DNA of 7,434 bases from HGM13006 sp963650135 (GCA_963650135.1 CAVJLG010000109.1:1-7434), one strand, 5' to 3'; numbered from the stretch's first letter, positions 1 through 7,121 are shown. Notes: generated by a model not told the origin, from the sequence alone. Numbers and translations: made by a program.

Positions 1-3000
1 GACCCACCAAGGACTGGGAGTGCCACTGCGGTAAGTACAAGAAGATCCGCTATAAAGGCAAGATCTGTGACCGCTGCGGCGTAGAGGTCACCAGAAGCAA
101 GGTCCGTCGTGAGCGTATGGGCCACATTGAGCTGGCTGCTCCGGTGTCCCACATCTGGTACTTCAAGGGCATTCCGTCCCGTATGGGCCTGATTCTGGAC
201 CTGAGCCCCCGTATTCTGGAGAAGGTTCTGTACTTCGCTTCCTATATTGTCATTGATCCCGGCGACTGCCCGCTGAAGAAGTATCAGGTGCTCAGCGAGA
301 AGGAATACCGTGACATGCGGGAGAAGTACGAGGACGACTTCAAGGCCGGCATGGGTGCAGAGGCCATCAAGGCGCTGCTGGAAGAGCTGGACCTGGAAGA
401 GCTGTCTACCACCCTGCATGCAGAGCTCAAGAAGGCTTCCGGCCAGAAGAAGCTCCGCATTATCAAGCGGCTGGAGGTCGTTGAGGCATTCCGTCAGTCC
501 GGAAATAAGCCCTCTTGGATGGTGCTGGACGTCCTGCCTGTCATTCCTCCGGATATCCGCCCCATGGTTCAGCTGGACGGCGGCCGGTTCGCCACCTCCG
601 ATCTGAACGATCTGTATCGCCGTGTCATCAACCGGAACAACCGCCTCAAGCGGCTGATCCAGCTGTCTGCACCGGACATCATTGTGCGCAACGAGAAGCG
701 CATGCTCCAGGAGGCGGTAGACGCCCTGATTGATAACGGCCGCCGTGGCCGTGCAGTTACCGGCGCAAACAACCGTGCACTCAAGTCCCTGAGCGATATG
801 CTCAAGGGTAAGCAGGGCCGGTTCCGTCAGAACCTGCTGGGCAAGCGCGTTGACTACTCCGGACGTTCCGTTATCGTGGTAGGCCCCGAGTTGAAGCTGT
901 ATCAGTGCGGCGTGCCGAAGGAGATGGCCGTTGAGCTGTTCCGCCCCTTCATTATGAAGAAGCTGGTGGCAGACGGCGTTGCCAATAACATCAAGTCCGC
1001 TAAGAAGATGATCGATAAGGGCAAGCCTGAGGTTTGGGATGCACTGGAATACGTCATTAAGGACCGTCCTGTCATGCTGAACCGTGCGCCTACCCTGCAC
1101 CGTCTGGGCATTCAGGCCTTTGAGCCTGTGCTGGTAGAAGGCCGCGCACTGAAGCTGCATCCTCTGTGCTGCACCGCATTCAACGCAGACTTCGACGGTG
1201 ACCAGATGGCAATTCATGTGCCGCTGAGCGCTGAGGCACAGGCAGAGGCCCGTGTGCTGATGCTCTCCTGCAACAACCTGCTGCGTCCTCAGGATGGCCA
1301 GCCTGTTACCGTACCGACCCAGGATATGATCCTTGGTACCTACTACCTGACCATCGTAAAGGAAGACGAGATTGGCGCCGGAAAGGTGTTCTCTTCTCCC
1401 GACGAGGCAATGCTGGCATACGACGCCAAGGCAGTTGGCCTGCATGCGCCGGTTAAGGTTCGCATGGAGCGCGAGGTTAATGGTGAGATGAAGTGCCGCA
1501 TTGTGGACGCTACCGTTGGCCGTCTGATCTTCAACAACGCCATTCCTCAGGACCTGGGCTATGTGGACCGCAACGATCCCGAGAAGTGCCTGGATCTGGA
1601 GGTTGGATTCAGCGTTGGTAAGAAGCAGCTGTCTGCCATTATCGACCGCTGCATCCGGAAGCACGGCTTCACCATTTCCACCGAAATGCTGGACAACGTA
1701 AAGGCCCTGGGCTATAAGCATTCTACCCTGGCTGCCCTGACCGTATCCATTGCAGATATGACCATTCCTAAGGAGAAGAAGCCTCTGATTGAAGAGGCGG
1801 AGAAAGAGGTCGTTAAGATTGACCGCCAGTTCCGCCGGGGCTTCATCACCAACGACGAGCGCTATCGCCTGACTGTTGCGCAGTGGGAAGAAACCACCGA
1901 CAAGGTCACCGATGCCCTCCAGAAGAACCTGGGCCGGTTCAACAACATCTACATGATGGCAGACTCCGGTGCTCGAGGTTCTATGAGCCAGATTCGTCAG
2001 CTGGCAGGTATGCGTGGTCTGATGGCCAACACCGCCGGTAAGACCATTGAGATCCCCATCAAGTCCAACTTCCGTGAAGGCATGAGCGTACTGGAGTACT
2101 TCATTTCTTCCAGAGGCGCCCGTAAGGGCCTGGCAGATACCGCACTGCGTACTGCCGACTCCGGTTACCTGACCCGTCGTCTGGTTGACGTAGCACAGAA
2201 TCTGATTATCCGTCAGAAGGACTGCGGCACCCACGAGGGCATTGAGGTGGCCGAGGTGCTGGAGAAGGGATCTGTGGTAGATACCTTCGGCAACCGGATT
2301 CGCGGCCGTTATCCCCTGGAGGATATCTGCGATCCCGAGACTGGCGAGCTGCTGATCTCCAACGATACTCTTATGACCGAGGACGATGCAAAGCTGCTGG
2401 AGAGCCATGGCATTCACTCTGTGCGGATTCGTACCGTACTGGGCTGCAAGGCCCGGAGCGGTGTTTGCGCCAAGTGCTACGGCATGAACCTGGCAACCTC
2501 CGAAGAGGTCAACATGGGCGAAGCTGTCGGTATCATCGCAGCACAGTCCATCGGCGAGCCCGGTACTCAGCTGACCATGCGTACCTTCCACTCCGGCGGC
2601 GTTGCAGGTGACGATATCACCCAGGGTCTGCCTCGAGTTGAGGAGCTGTTCGAGGCGAGAAAGCCCAAGAAGATGGGCCAGCTTGCCGAGATCTCCGGCC
2701 GCGTTTCCATCGACACTACCCAGCGCGCGGCCTACCGTACCGTTACCATCACCGCAGACGACGGCGAAGTCAAGCAGTACCAGATTGCCCATAACATGGG
2801 CCTGAAGGTATCTGACGGCAGCATGGTCAAGCGCGGCGATCGTCTCACCGACGGTTCTCTGAGCCCCCACGATGTACTGCGTATCTCCGGTCTGGAGGCT
2901 GTGCAGAACTACCTGATCCAGGAGGTTCAGGCAGTGTACCGTCAGCAGGGCGTAGATATCAACGATAAGCATATCGAAATCATTGTGCGTCAGATGATGC

Positions 3001-3404
3001 GCAAGGTGAAGATTGAGGATGCTGGCGACACCGATCTGCTCACCGGCAGCGTGGTGGACGTTCAGGAGTATGAGGATGCCAATGCCGCAATTCAGAAGCG
3101 CATTGACGCCGGCGAGGAGGGCCTCCAGCTGGCAACCCGGAGCTTGGTGCTCATGGGTATCACCAAGGCTTCTCTGGCAACGGAATCCTTCCTGTCCGCC
3201 GCATCCTTCCAGGAGACCACCAAGGTGCTCACCGATGCTGCAATCAAGGGCAAGATCGATCCCCTTGAGGGCCTGAAGGAGAACGTTATCATTGGTAAGC
3301 TGATCCCTGCCGGCTCCGGCATGCAGGTTTACCGTGACTACAACCTGGAAACCACCCCCGAATCTCCTGTTACCCAGGATATGATCGAGAACGAGAAGTT
3401 CTAA
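1..3404 (+). CDS. rpoC: DNA-directed RNA polymerase subunit beta' (5' end outside window)
   Basis: Largest subunit of RNA polymerase, which with beta forms the active centre for RNA synthesis. The reading frame is already open at base 3, upstream of the first ATG at 117, and encodes 1133 visible residues; by comparison with Bacillus subtilis RpoC (1199 aa, from memory) about 53 residues are missing. The N-terminal zinc site is intact, with cysteine codons at 21, 27, 66 and 75. The catalytic NADFDGD motif, whose aspartates hold the Mg ion, lies at 1182-1202. The bridge helix is at about 2076-2183. The second zinc site has cysteines at 2223, 2445, 2466 and 2475. The trigger loop starts near 2571 (LTMRTFHSGGVAG) and lacks the large insertion found in proteobacteria. 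The C-terminal part ends in a TAA at 3402. There is no frameshift. rpoB should lie just upstream, outside the window. A terminator follows directly. Confidence 0.99.
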   Translation, partial: PTKDWECHCGKYKKIRYKGKICDRCGVEVTRSKVRRERMGHIELAAPVSHIWYFKGIPSRMGLILDLSPRILEKVLYFASYIVIDPGDCPLKKYQVLSEKEYRDMREKYEDDFKAGMGAEAIKALLEELDLEELSTTLHAELKKASGQKKLRIIKRLEVVEAFRQSGNKPSWMVLDVLPVIPPDIRPMVQLDGGRFATSDLNDLYRRVINRNNRLKRLIQLSAPDIIVRNEKRMLQEAVDALIDNGRRGRAVTGANNRALKSLSDMLKGKQGRFRQNLLGKRVDYSGRSVIVVGPELKLYQCGVPKEMAVELFRPFIMKKLVADGVANNIKSAKKMIDKGKPEVWDALEYVIKDRPVMLNRAPTLHRLGIQAFEPVLVEGRALKLHPLCCTAFNADFDGDQMAIHVPLSAEAQAEARVLMLSCNNLLRPQDGQPVTVPTQDMILGTYYLTIVKEDEIGAGKVFSSPDEAMLAYDAKAVGLHAPVKVRMEREVNGEMKCRIVDATVGRLIFNNAIPQDLGYVDRNDPEKCLDLEVGFSVGKKQLSAIIDRCIRKHGFTISTEMLDNVKALGYKHSTLAALTVSIADMTIPKEKKPLIEEAEKEVVKIDRQFRRGFITNDERYRLTVAQWEETTDKVTDALQKNLGRFNNIYMMADSGARGSMSQIRQLAGMRGLMANTAGKTIEIPIKSNFREGMSVLEYFISSRGARKGLADTALRTADSGYLTRRLVDVAQNLIIRQKDCGTHEGIEVAEVLEKGSVVDTFGNRIRGRYPLEDICDPETGELLISNDTLMTEDDAKLLESHGIHSVRIRTVLGCKARSGVCAKCYGMNLATSEEVNMGEAVGIIAAQSIGEPGTQLTMRTFHSGGVAGDDITQGLPRVEELFEARKPKKMGQLAEISGRVSIDTTQRAAYRTVTITADDGEVKQYQIAHNMGLKVSDGSMVKRGDRLTDGSLSPHDVLRISGLEAVQNYLIQEVQAVYRQQGVDINDKHIEIIVRQMMRKVKIEDAGDTDLLTGSVVDVQEYEDANAAIQKRIDAGEEGLQLATRSLVLMGITKASLATESFLSAASFQETTKVLTDAAIKGKIDPLEGLKENVIIGKLIPAGSGMQVYRDYNLETTPESPVTQDMIENEKF

Positions 3405-3423
3405 GAGGCTGGATGGAAGATTC

Positions 3424-3459
3424 GAAGGCTGCCGCAGGAAAACCTGTGGCAGCCTTTTC
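3424..3459 (+). terminator. Intrinsic terminator after rpoC
   Basis: GGCTGCCGCAGG at 3427-3438 pairs with CCTGTGGCAGCC at 3443-3454, giving a 12-bp stem with one G.U pair, closed by an AAAA loop. GAA at 3424-3426 can pair with the start of the TTTT tract at 3455-3458 and lengthen the stem. The stem starts 22 bases after the rpoC stop, as expected for a rho-independent terminator. The T tract is short (four), so some read-through into the next unit is possible. Confidence 0.88.
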
Positions 3460-3519
3460 AAAATCTCCGGCGCATTGAACGAAAAATCGACGAAAATCCC
3501 CAGAAAGATTTACCCGTAT

Positions 3520-3573
3520 ATACAAAATAATATGCATAAAACGGTTGACGCGGGGGGATACTTTTGGTATAAT
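3520..3573 (+). promoter_or_regulatory. Strong sigma-A promoter of the str operon
   Basis: The -35 box TTGACG (3545-3550, five of six consensus bases) and the -10 box TATAAT (3568-3573, six of six) are separated by exactly 17 bases. TGG directly before the -10 gives an extended -10 element. The DNA at 3520-3540 is AT-rich, in the position of an UP element (about -60 to -40). Transcription should start near G3580. The promoter lies after the rpoC terminator and before the L7Ae-like gene, so it makes a str transcript independent of rpoBC. The start point is inferred from spacing, not measured. Confidence 0.9.
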
Positions 3574-3580
3574 TTATTCG

Positions 3581-3606
3581 TTTGGCAAAGACACAAATGC
3601 GCCAAA
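3581..3606 (+). promoter_or_regulatory. Possible 5'-end hairpin of the str mRNA
   Basis: TTTGGC at 3581-3586 is perfectly complementary to GCCAAA at 3601-3606, with a 14-base loop. If transcription starts near 3580, this hairpin would be at the extreme 5' end of the message and would leave the AGGAGG at 3614-3619 free. 5'-terminal hairpins are known to protect messages in Firmicutes. A six-bp stem could also arise by chance, so the role is uncertain. Confidence 0.4.
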
Positions 3607-3613
3607 AAACGAA

Positions 3614-3619
3614 AGGAGG
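3614..3619 (+). promoter_or_regulatory. Ribosome binding site fixing the GTG start of the L7Ae-like gene
   Basis: AGGAGG (within AAAGGAGG, 3612-3619) lies seven bases before the GTG at 3627. It decides against the in-frame TTG at 3582, which sits about two bases from the predicted transcription start and so has no room for a ribosome binding site. Confidence 0.9.
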
Positions 3620-3626
3620 CAGCACC

Positions 3627-3872
3627 GTGCTGACAGATCTTAACACCACGCACAAGGTTGTTGGCGTCAAGCAGCTGAAAAAAGCACTGCGCGACGGTTC
3701 TGCTGCGAAAGTGTTTGTGGCACAGGATGCCGACCCGAAGCTTACCGATCCCATCTGCGACAGTTGTAGCAGTTCGGGGGTCCCGGTAGAGTCGGTTCCC
3801 ACCATGGCCGAGCTTGGAAAGGCTTGCGGCATTGAGGTGGGCGCGGCTGTGGCGGCACTGCTTCGGGATTAA
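3627..3872 (+). CDS. ybxF: L7Ae/L30e-family kink-turn RNA-binding protein (YbxF-like)
   Basis: 81-residue, single-domain protein of the L7Ae/L30e family, matching the length of B. subtilis YbxF (also called RplGB). Family hallmarks are GVKQLKKAL at residues 13-21, VAQDADP at 31-37 and LGKACGIEVGAA at 63-74; the first and last contain the residues that hold kink-turn RNA in this family. Known members bind kink-turns, for example in the SAM-I riboswitch; the in vivo role of bacterial members is not settled. It is the first gene of the str transcript, 47 bases after the predicted transcription start, and is followed 63 bases later by rpsL, its usual neighbour in Firmicutes. The start is GTG, chosen from the ribosome binding site and from homologues that start close before the first helix. 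No signal peptide or membrane segment is seen. Cysteines at 44 and 47 are a small local oddity with no obvious zinc partner. Confidence 0.93.
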   Translation: MLTDLNTTHKVVGVKQLKKALRDGSAAKVFVAQDADPKLTDPICDSCSSSGVPVESVPTMAELGKACGIEVGAAVAALLRD

Positions 3873-3935
3873 ATTCCGGTCCCAACAGGCGATTGCCTGG
3901 GATAATATTTTACCATCCAGGAAAGGAGGAAAAAC

Positions 3936-4361
3936 ATGCCTACTTTTAACCAGCTTGTCAGAAAGGGCAGAAAGGAAATCACCTTTAAGTCCACCGCTCC
4001 TGCTCTGCAGAAGGGTCTGAACACTCTGAAGAACGTTCCTACGGATCTTGCTTCCCCTCAGAAGAGAGGCGTGTGCACCGCAGTTCGTACCACCACTCCC
4101 AAGAAGCCTAACTCTGCGCTTCGTAAGATTGCCCGTGTACGTCTGACCAACGGCTATGAGGTTTCTGCCTACATTCCCGGTGTTGGCCACAACCTGCAGG
4201 AGCACTCTGTGGTTCTGATCCGCGGCGGTCGTGTTAAGGATCTGCCTGGTGTGCGTTACCACATCATCCGCGGCACCCTCGATACCCAGGGCGTTCAGGG
4301 TCGTATGCAGTCCCGTTCCAAGTACGGCGCCAAGCGGCCCAAGGCTGGCAAGAAGAAGTAA
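3936..4361 (+). CDS. rpsL: 30S ribosomal protein S12
   Basis: 141-residue S12, placed at the decoding centre of the small subunit, where it helps check codon-anticodon pairing. AGGAGG at 3924-3929 lies six bases before the ATG. The start MPTFNQLVRKGR is typical. Residues 14-41 form the longer N-terminal extension loop of Firmicutes, about 13 residues more than Mycobacterium tuberculosis S12. The conserved TTTPKKPNSALRK follows at 52-64, GHNLQEHSVVLIRGGRVKDLPGVRYH covers 84-109, and the tail is basic. Lysines 56 and 101 correspond to K43 and K88 of the standard numbering, where streptomycin-resistance changes occur. Both are unchanged, so the gene looks streptomycin-sensitive at these sites. 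It is the second gene of the str transcript; the following gap before rpsG is unusually long and structured. Confidence 0.99.
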   Translation: MPTFNQLVRKGRKEITFKSTAPALQKGLNTLKNVPTDLASPQKRGVCTAVRTTTPKKPNSALRKIARVRLTNGYEVSAYIPGVGHNLQEHSVVLIRGGRVKDLPGVRYHIIRGTLDTQGVQGRMQSRSKYGAKRPKAGKKK

Positions 4362-4387
4362 TTCTTCTCACCACCAATTTTATACAA

Positions 4388-4524
4388 TGCATTTTGCGCG
4401 ATGCGCAAGGCACTGCCTTGCTTAGTCCGTTTTAAGATAGATTAAAACCTCTAAGCAGGCACCAACGGAAGCTTCGGGCTTCTGAAGTACCTATGAAATC
4501 ATATTATGAAGGAGGGAAGCGAAG
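4388..4524 (+). promoter_or_regulatory. Structured rpsL-rpsG intergenic RNA, candidate rpsG operator
   Basis: The 162-base gap before rpsG (4362-4523) can fold into three adjacent hairpins. Hairpin 1 is 4388-4412, with core TTGCGC (4394-4399) and GCGCAA (4403-4408) extended by TGC/GCA. Hairpin 2 is 4414-4461: the lower stem pairs TGCC and TGCTTAG with CTAAGCA and GGCA around a bulged T4418, and the upper 7-bp stem pairs GTTTTAA (4429-4435) with TTAAAAC (4442-4448) around a GATAGA loop. Hairpin 3 is 4466-4484, CGGAAGC with GCTTCTG, loop TTCGG. The ribosome binding site follows 25 bases later. A structured leader before rpsG fits the known autoregulation of the str operon by S7 in E. coli, where S7 binds the rpsL-rpsG gap. 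Whether that holds here is inference. No convincing promoter was found in the gap. Confidence 0.6.
4510..4515 (+). promoter_or_regulatory. Ribosome binding site fixing the GTG start of rpsG
   Basis: AGGAGG within GAAGGAGGG lies eight bases before the GTG at 4524. An ATG at 4506 is in frame but overlaps the 5' edge of this site and has no Shine-Dalgarno sequence of its own; using it would add six residues not found in S7 proteins. Confidence 0.92.
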
Positions 4525-4994
4525 TGCCCAGAAGAGGTAATGTTCCGAAGAGAGAAGTTCTCCCGGATCCTATTTATAATTCAGTTCTGGTTACAAAGCT
4601 GATCAACAGCGTTATGCTGGACGGCAAGAAGGGCGTTGCTCAGAAGGTTGTCTATGATGCATTCCACATCGTAGAGGAAAAGACCGGCAAGAGCGGCCTG
4701 GAAGCATTTACGGAGGCAATGGAAAATGTCATGCCTTCTCTGGAGGTTAAGGCTCGCCGTGTAGGCGGTGCTACCTACCAGGTTCCTATGGAGGTGCGCC
4801 CCGAGCGCAGACAGACTCTTGGTCTGCGTTGGCTGACTGCTTACAGCCGTAAGCGTACCGAGAAAACCATGAAGGAGAAGCTGGCTGGCGAGATTATGGA
4901 TGCCTGCAATGGCGTTGGTAGCGCTGTTAAGAAGCGTGAAGAGACCCATAAGATGGCTGAAGCCAACAAGGCGTTCTCCCACTACCGCTGGTAA
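4524..4994 (+). CDS. rpsG: 30S ribosomal protein S7
   Basis: 156-residue S7, the primary binding protein that organises the head of the 30S subunit by binding the 3' major domain of 16S rRNA near the E site. With the GTG start the protein begins MPRRGNVPKREVLPDP and has exactly the usual Firmicutes length. The conserved KARRVGGATYQVPMEVRPER lies at residues 77-96 (beta-hairpin and arginine-rich RNA-contact region), and the C-terminus AFSHYRW is typical. S7 is the autogenous repressor of the str operon in E. coli, which makes the structured gap just upstream notable. Only 15 bases separate its TAA from fusA, so translational coupling is likely. No defects are seen. Confidence 0.98.
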   Translation: MPRRGNVPKREVLPDPIYNSVLVTKLINSVMLDGKKGVAQKVVYDAFHIVEEKTGKSGLEAFTEAMENVMPSLEVKARRVGGATYQVPMEVRPERRQTLGLRWLTAYSRKRTEKTMKEKLAGEIMDACNGVGSAVKKREETHKMAEANKAFSHYRW

Positions 4995-5009
4995 GATAGG
5001 AGTTAAGTC

Positions 5010-7109
5010 ATGGCCAGAAAAACAAGTCTGGAAAAGACCAGAAATATCGGCATCATGGCGCATATTGATGCCGGCAAAACTACCACCACAGAGCGTATTC
5101 TGTTCTACACTGGTGTAAACTACAAGATCGGTGAGACTCATGATGGCTCCGCCACCATGGACTGGATGGCTCAGGAGCAGGAGCGTGGTATTACCATCAC
5201 CTCCGCTGCTACCACCTGTTTCTGGAGCGGCTCTGCCGATCAGTATGCACCCCACCGTATCAATATCATCGACACCCCGGGCCACGTTGACTTTACCGTT
5301 GAGGTAGAGCGTTCCCTGCGTGTCCTGGACGGCAGCGTTACCGTGCTGTGCGCCAAGGGCGGTGTTGAGCCTCAGTCTGAGACTGTATGGCGTCAGGCTG
5401 ATAACTACCATGTTCCCCGCATGATTTACGTCAACAAGATGGACATCATGGGCGCTGACTTCTACAACGTCCTGCGCATGGTCCATGATCGCTTGAAGTG
5501 CAACGGTGTGCCCATTCAGCTGCCCATCGGCTCTGAGAGCGACTTCAAGGGCATCATCGACCTGGTTGAGATGACCGCCGACGTATATTATGATGACCTC
5601 GGCAAGGATATGCGCGTTGAGCCCATTCCCGAGGACATGATGGATCTGGCACAGGAATACCGCGAGAAGCTGGTTGACGCTGCTGCCGATCTGGATGACG
5701 AGATCATGATGCTTGTTCTCGAGGGCGAGGAAGTTCCCGCTGACATGATCCGTGCCGCTCTGCGTAAGGGCTGCGTGGAGAATAAGCTGGTTCCCATCAC
5801 CTGCGGCACCTCTTACAAGAACAAGGGCGTTCAGAAGCTTCTGGATGCAATCGTCGACTATATGCCCTCTCCCCTGGATATCCCCCCCATCGCTGGCGTC
5901 AACCCCGACACCGGTGAAGAGGATCATCGTGTCGCTGACGACAAGGCACCCTTCTCTGCACTGGCCTTCAAGATCGCAACTGATCCCTATGTTGGCCGTC
6001 TGAGCTACTTCCGTGTTTACTCCGGTCAGCTGGAAAAGGGCACCGCTGTTTACAACAGCACCAAGCAGGTTCACGAGCGTATGGGCCGTATTCTTCAGAT
6101 GCACGCAAACCATCGGGAGGACATCGAGCATGTCTACACCGGCGACATTGCAGCTGCTGTTGGTCTGAAGAACACCACCACCGGCGACACCCTGTGCGAC
6201 GAGGATCATCCCATTATCCTCGAGTCCATGGAGTTCCCGGATCCCGTAATTCGTGTTGCCATTGAGCCGAAGACCAAGGCTGGTCAGGAAAAGATGGGCA
6301 TCGCCCTGGCAAAGCTTGCCGAGGAAGACCCCACCTTCAAGACCTACACCGATGAAGAGACCGGTCAGACCATCATCGCTGGTATGGGTGAGCTTCACCT
6401 GGAGATCATCGTTGACCGTCTGCTCCGTGAGTTCAAGGTCGAGGCAAACGTAGGCGCTCCTCAGGTTGCCTACAAAGAGACCATTCGCAAGAAGGTCGAT
6501 CAGGACACCAAGTATGCCCGTCAGTCCGGCGGTAAGGGCCAGTATGGTCATGTTAAGATCATCGTTGAGCCCAACGAGTCCGGCAAGGGCTATGAGTTCA
6601 TCAACAACGTCGTGGGCGGCGCAATCCCCAAGGAGTATATCCCTGCGGTTGACGCTGGTATCCAGGGCGCAATGCAGTCCGGTATCCTGGCTGGCTATCA
6701 GGTAGTCGATGTCAAGGTTACCCTGTATGATGGCTCCTATCACGAGGTCGACTCCTCTGAAATGGCATTTAAGATTGCCGGCTCTATGGCATTCAAGGAG
6801 GCTTGCCGCAAGGCTCAGCCCGTGATCCTCGAGCCGATCATGCGCGTCAACGTCATCGTGCCCGACGAATACATGGGCACCGTCATTGGCGACATCTCCT
6901 CCCGTCGTGGCAACATCGAGGGTCAGGAAATCGACGGCGGTACCGCTCGTATCCGTGCGTTCGTTCCTCTGTCCGAGATGTTCGGCTATGCAACCGATCT
7001 TCGAAGCAGCACCCAGGGCCGTGGCCAGTATACCATGGAGCCCAGCCACTATATTGAGCTGCCCAAGAGCCTGCAGGAGGAACTCATCGCAAAGAGAAAT
7101 AAGGGCTAA
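5010..7109 (+). CDS. fusA: Translation elongation factor G
   Basis: 699-residue GTPase that drives movement of tRNAs and mRNA through the ribosome after peptide transfer and helps split ribosomes with the recycling factor. AGGAG at 4998-5002 lies seven bases before the ATG. GTPase motifs are complete: P-loop AHIDAGKT at 17-24, switch I RGITIT at 59-64, DTPGH at 88-92 with the catalytic histidine 92, and NKMD at 142-145. Domain II (VGLKNTTTGDTL) and domain III (ILESMEFPDPVI, GMGELHLEIIVDRL) follow. Domain IV carries QSGGKGQYGHV near 505 and the tip motif YHEVDSSE with H578; domain V has SRRGNIEGQE and MFGYATDLRS. The segment SGSADQYAPH at 73-82 is about seven residues longer than in B. subtilis EF-G and resembles the proteobacterial form; it accounts for the 699 versus 692 length. 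The gene ends with tandem TAATAA stops. Confidence 0.99.
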   Translation: MARKTSLEKTRNIGIMAHIDAGKTTTTERILFYTGVNYKIGETHDGSATMDWMAQEQERGITITSAATTCFWSGSADQYAPHRINIIDTPGHVDFTVEVERSLRVLDGSVTVLCAKGGVEPQSETVWRQADNYHVPRMIYVNKMDIMGADFYNVLRMVHDRLKCNGVPIQLPIGSESDFKGIIDLVEMTADVYYDDLGKDMRVEPIPEDMMDLAQEYREKLVDAAADLDDEIMMLVLEGEEVPADMIRAALRKGCVENKLVPITCGTSYKNKGVQKLLDAIVDYMPSPLDIPPIAGVNPDTGEEDHRVADDKAPFSALAFKIATDPYVGRLSYFRVYSGQLEKGTAVYNSTKQVHERMGRILQMHANHREDIEHVYTGDIAAAVGLKNTTTGDTLCDEDHPIILESMEFPDPVIRVAIEPKTKAGQEKMGIALAKLAEEDPTFKTYTDEETGQTIIAGMGELHLEIIVDRLLREFKVEANVGAPQVAYKETIRKKVDQDTKYARQSGGKGQYGHVKIIVEPNESGKGYEFINNVVGGAIPKEYIPAVDAGIQGAMQSGILAGYQVVDVKVTLYDGSYHEVDSSEMAFKIAGSMAFKEACRKAQPVILEPIMRVNVIVPDEYMGTVIGDISSRRGNIEGQEIDGGTARIRAFVPLSEMFGYATDLRSSTQGRGQYTMEPSHYIELPKSLQEELIAKRNKG

Positions 7110-7121
7110 TAAAAATATAGC

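Noticed and set aside
3581..3606. Kink-turn in the ybxF leader as an autoregulatory site
   Set aside because: After the TTTGGC stem the sequence AAAGA resembles the three-base bulge plus GA of a kink-turn, but the partner strand reads GC instead of GA before GCCAAA, so the tandem G.A pairs cannot form.
3582..3626. TTG at 3582 as start of the L7Ae-like protein (96 residues)
   Set aside because: It lies about two bases from the predicted transcription start and has no ribosome binding site. The GTG at 3627 has AGGAGG at seven bases and gives the family's usual length.
3880..3908. Hairpin before rpsL as an attenuator (TCCC and AGGC pairing with GCCT and GGGA, then TAATATTTT)
   Set aside because: The stem is two 4-bp parts split by a three-base bulge and the T run is interrupted. 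It is too weak to call a terminator, and a terminator here would cut off the essential rpsL from its only visible promoter.
3510..4262. A 250-residue minus-strand open frame over the str promoter, ybxF and rpsL
   Set aside because: It is also in register with the sense codons of ybxF and rpsL, crosses a strong promoter of the other strand, and has no recognisable domain.
4381..4388. TATACAAT as a -10 box for an rpsG promoter
   Set aside because: No -35-like sequence is present at 16-18 bases upstream; that position holds the rpsL stop region.
4506..4523. ATG at 4506 as start of rpsG
   Set aside because: It lies at the edge of the Shine-Dalgarno sequence itself, and the six extra residues (MKEGSE) are not part of S7. 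The GTG at 4524 gives the typical MPRRGNVPKRE start and 156 residues.
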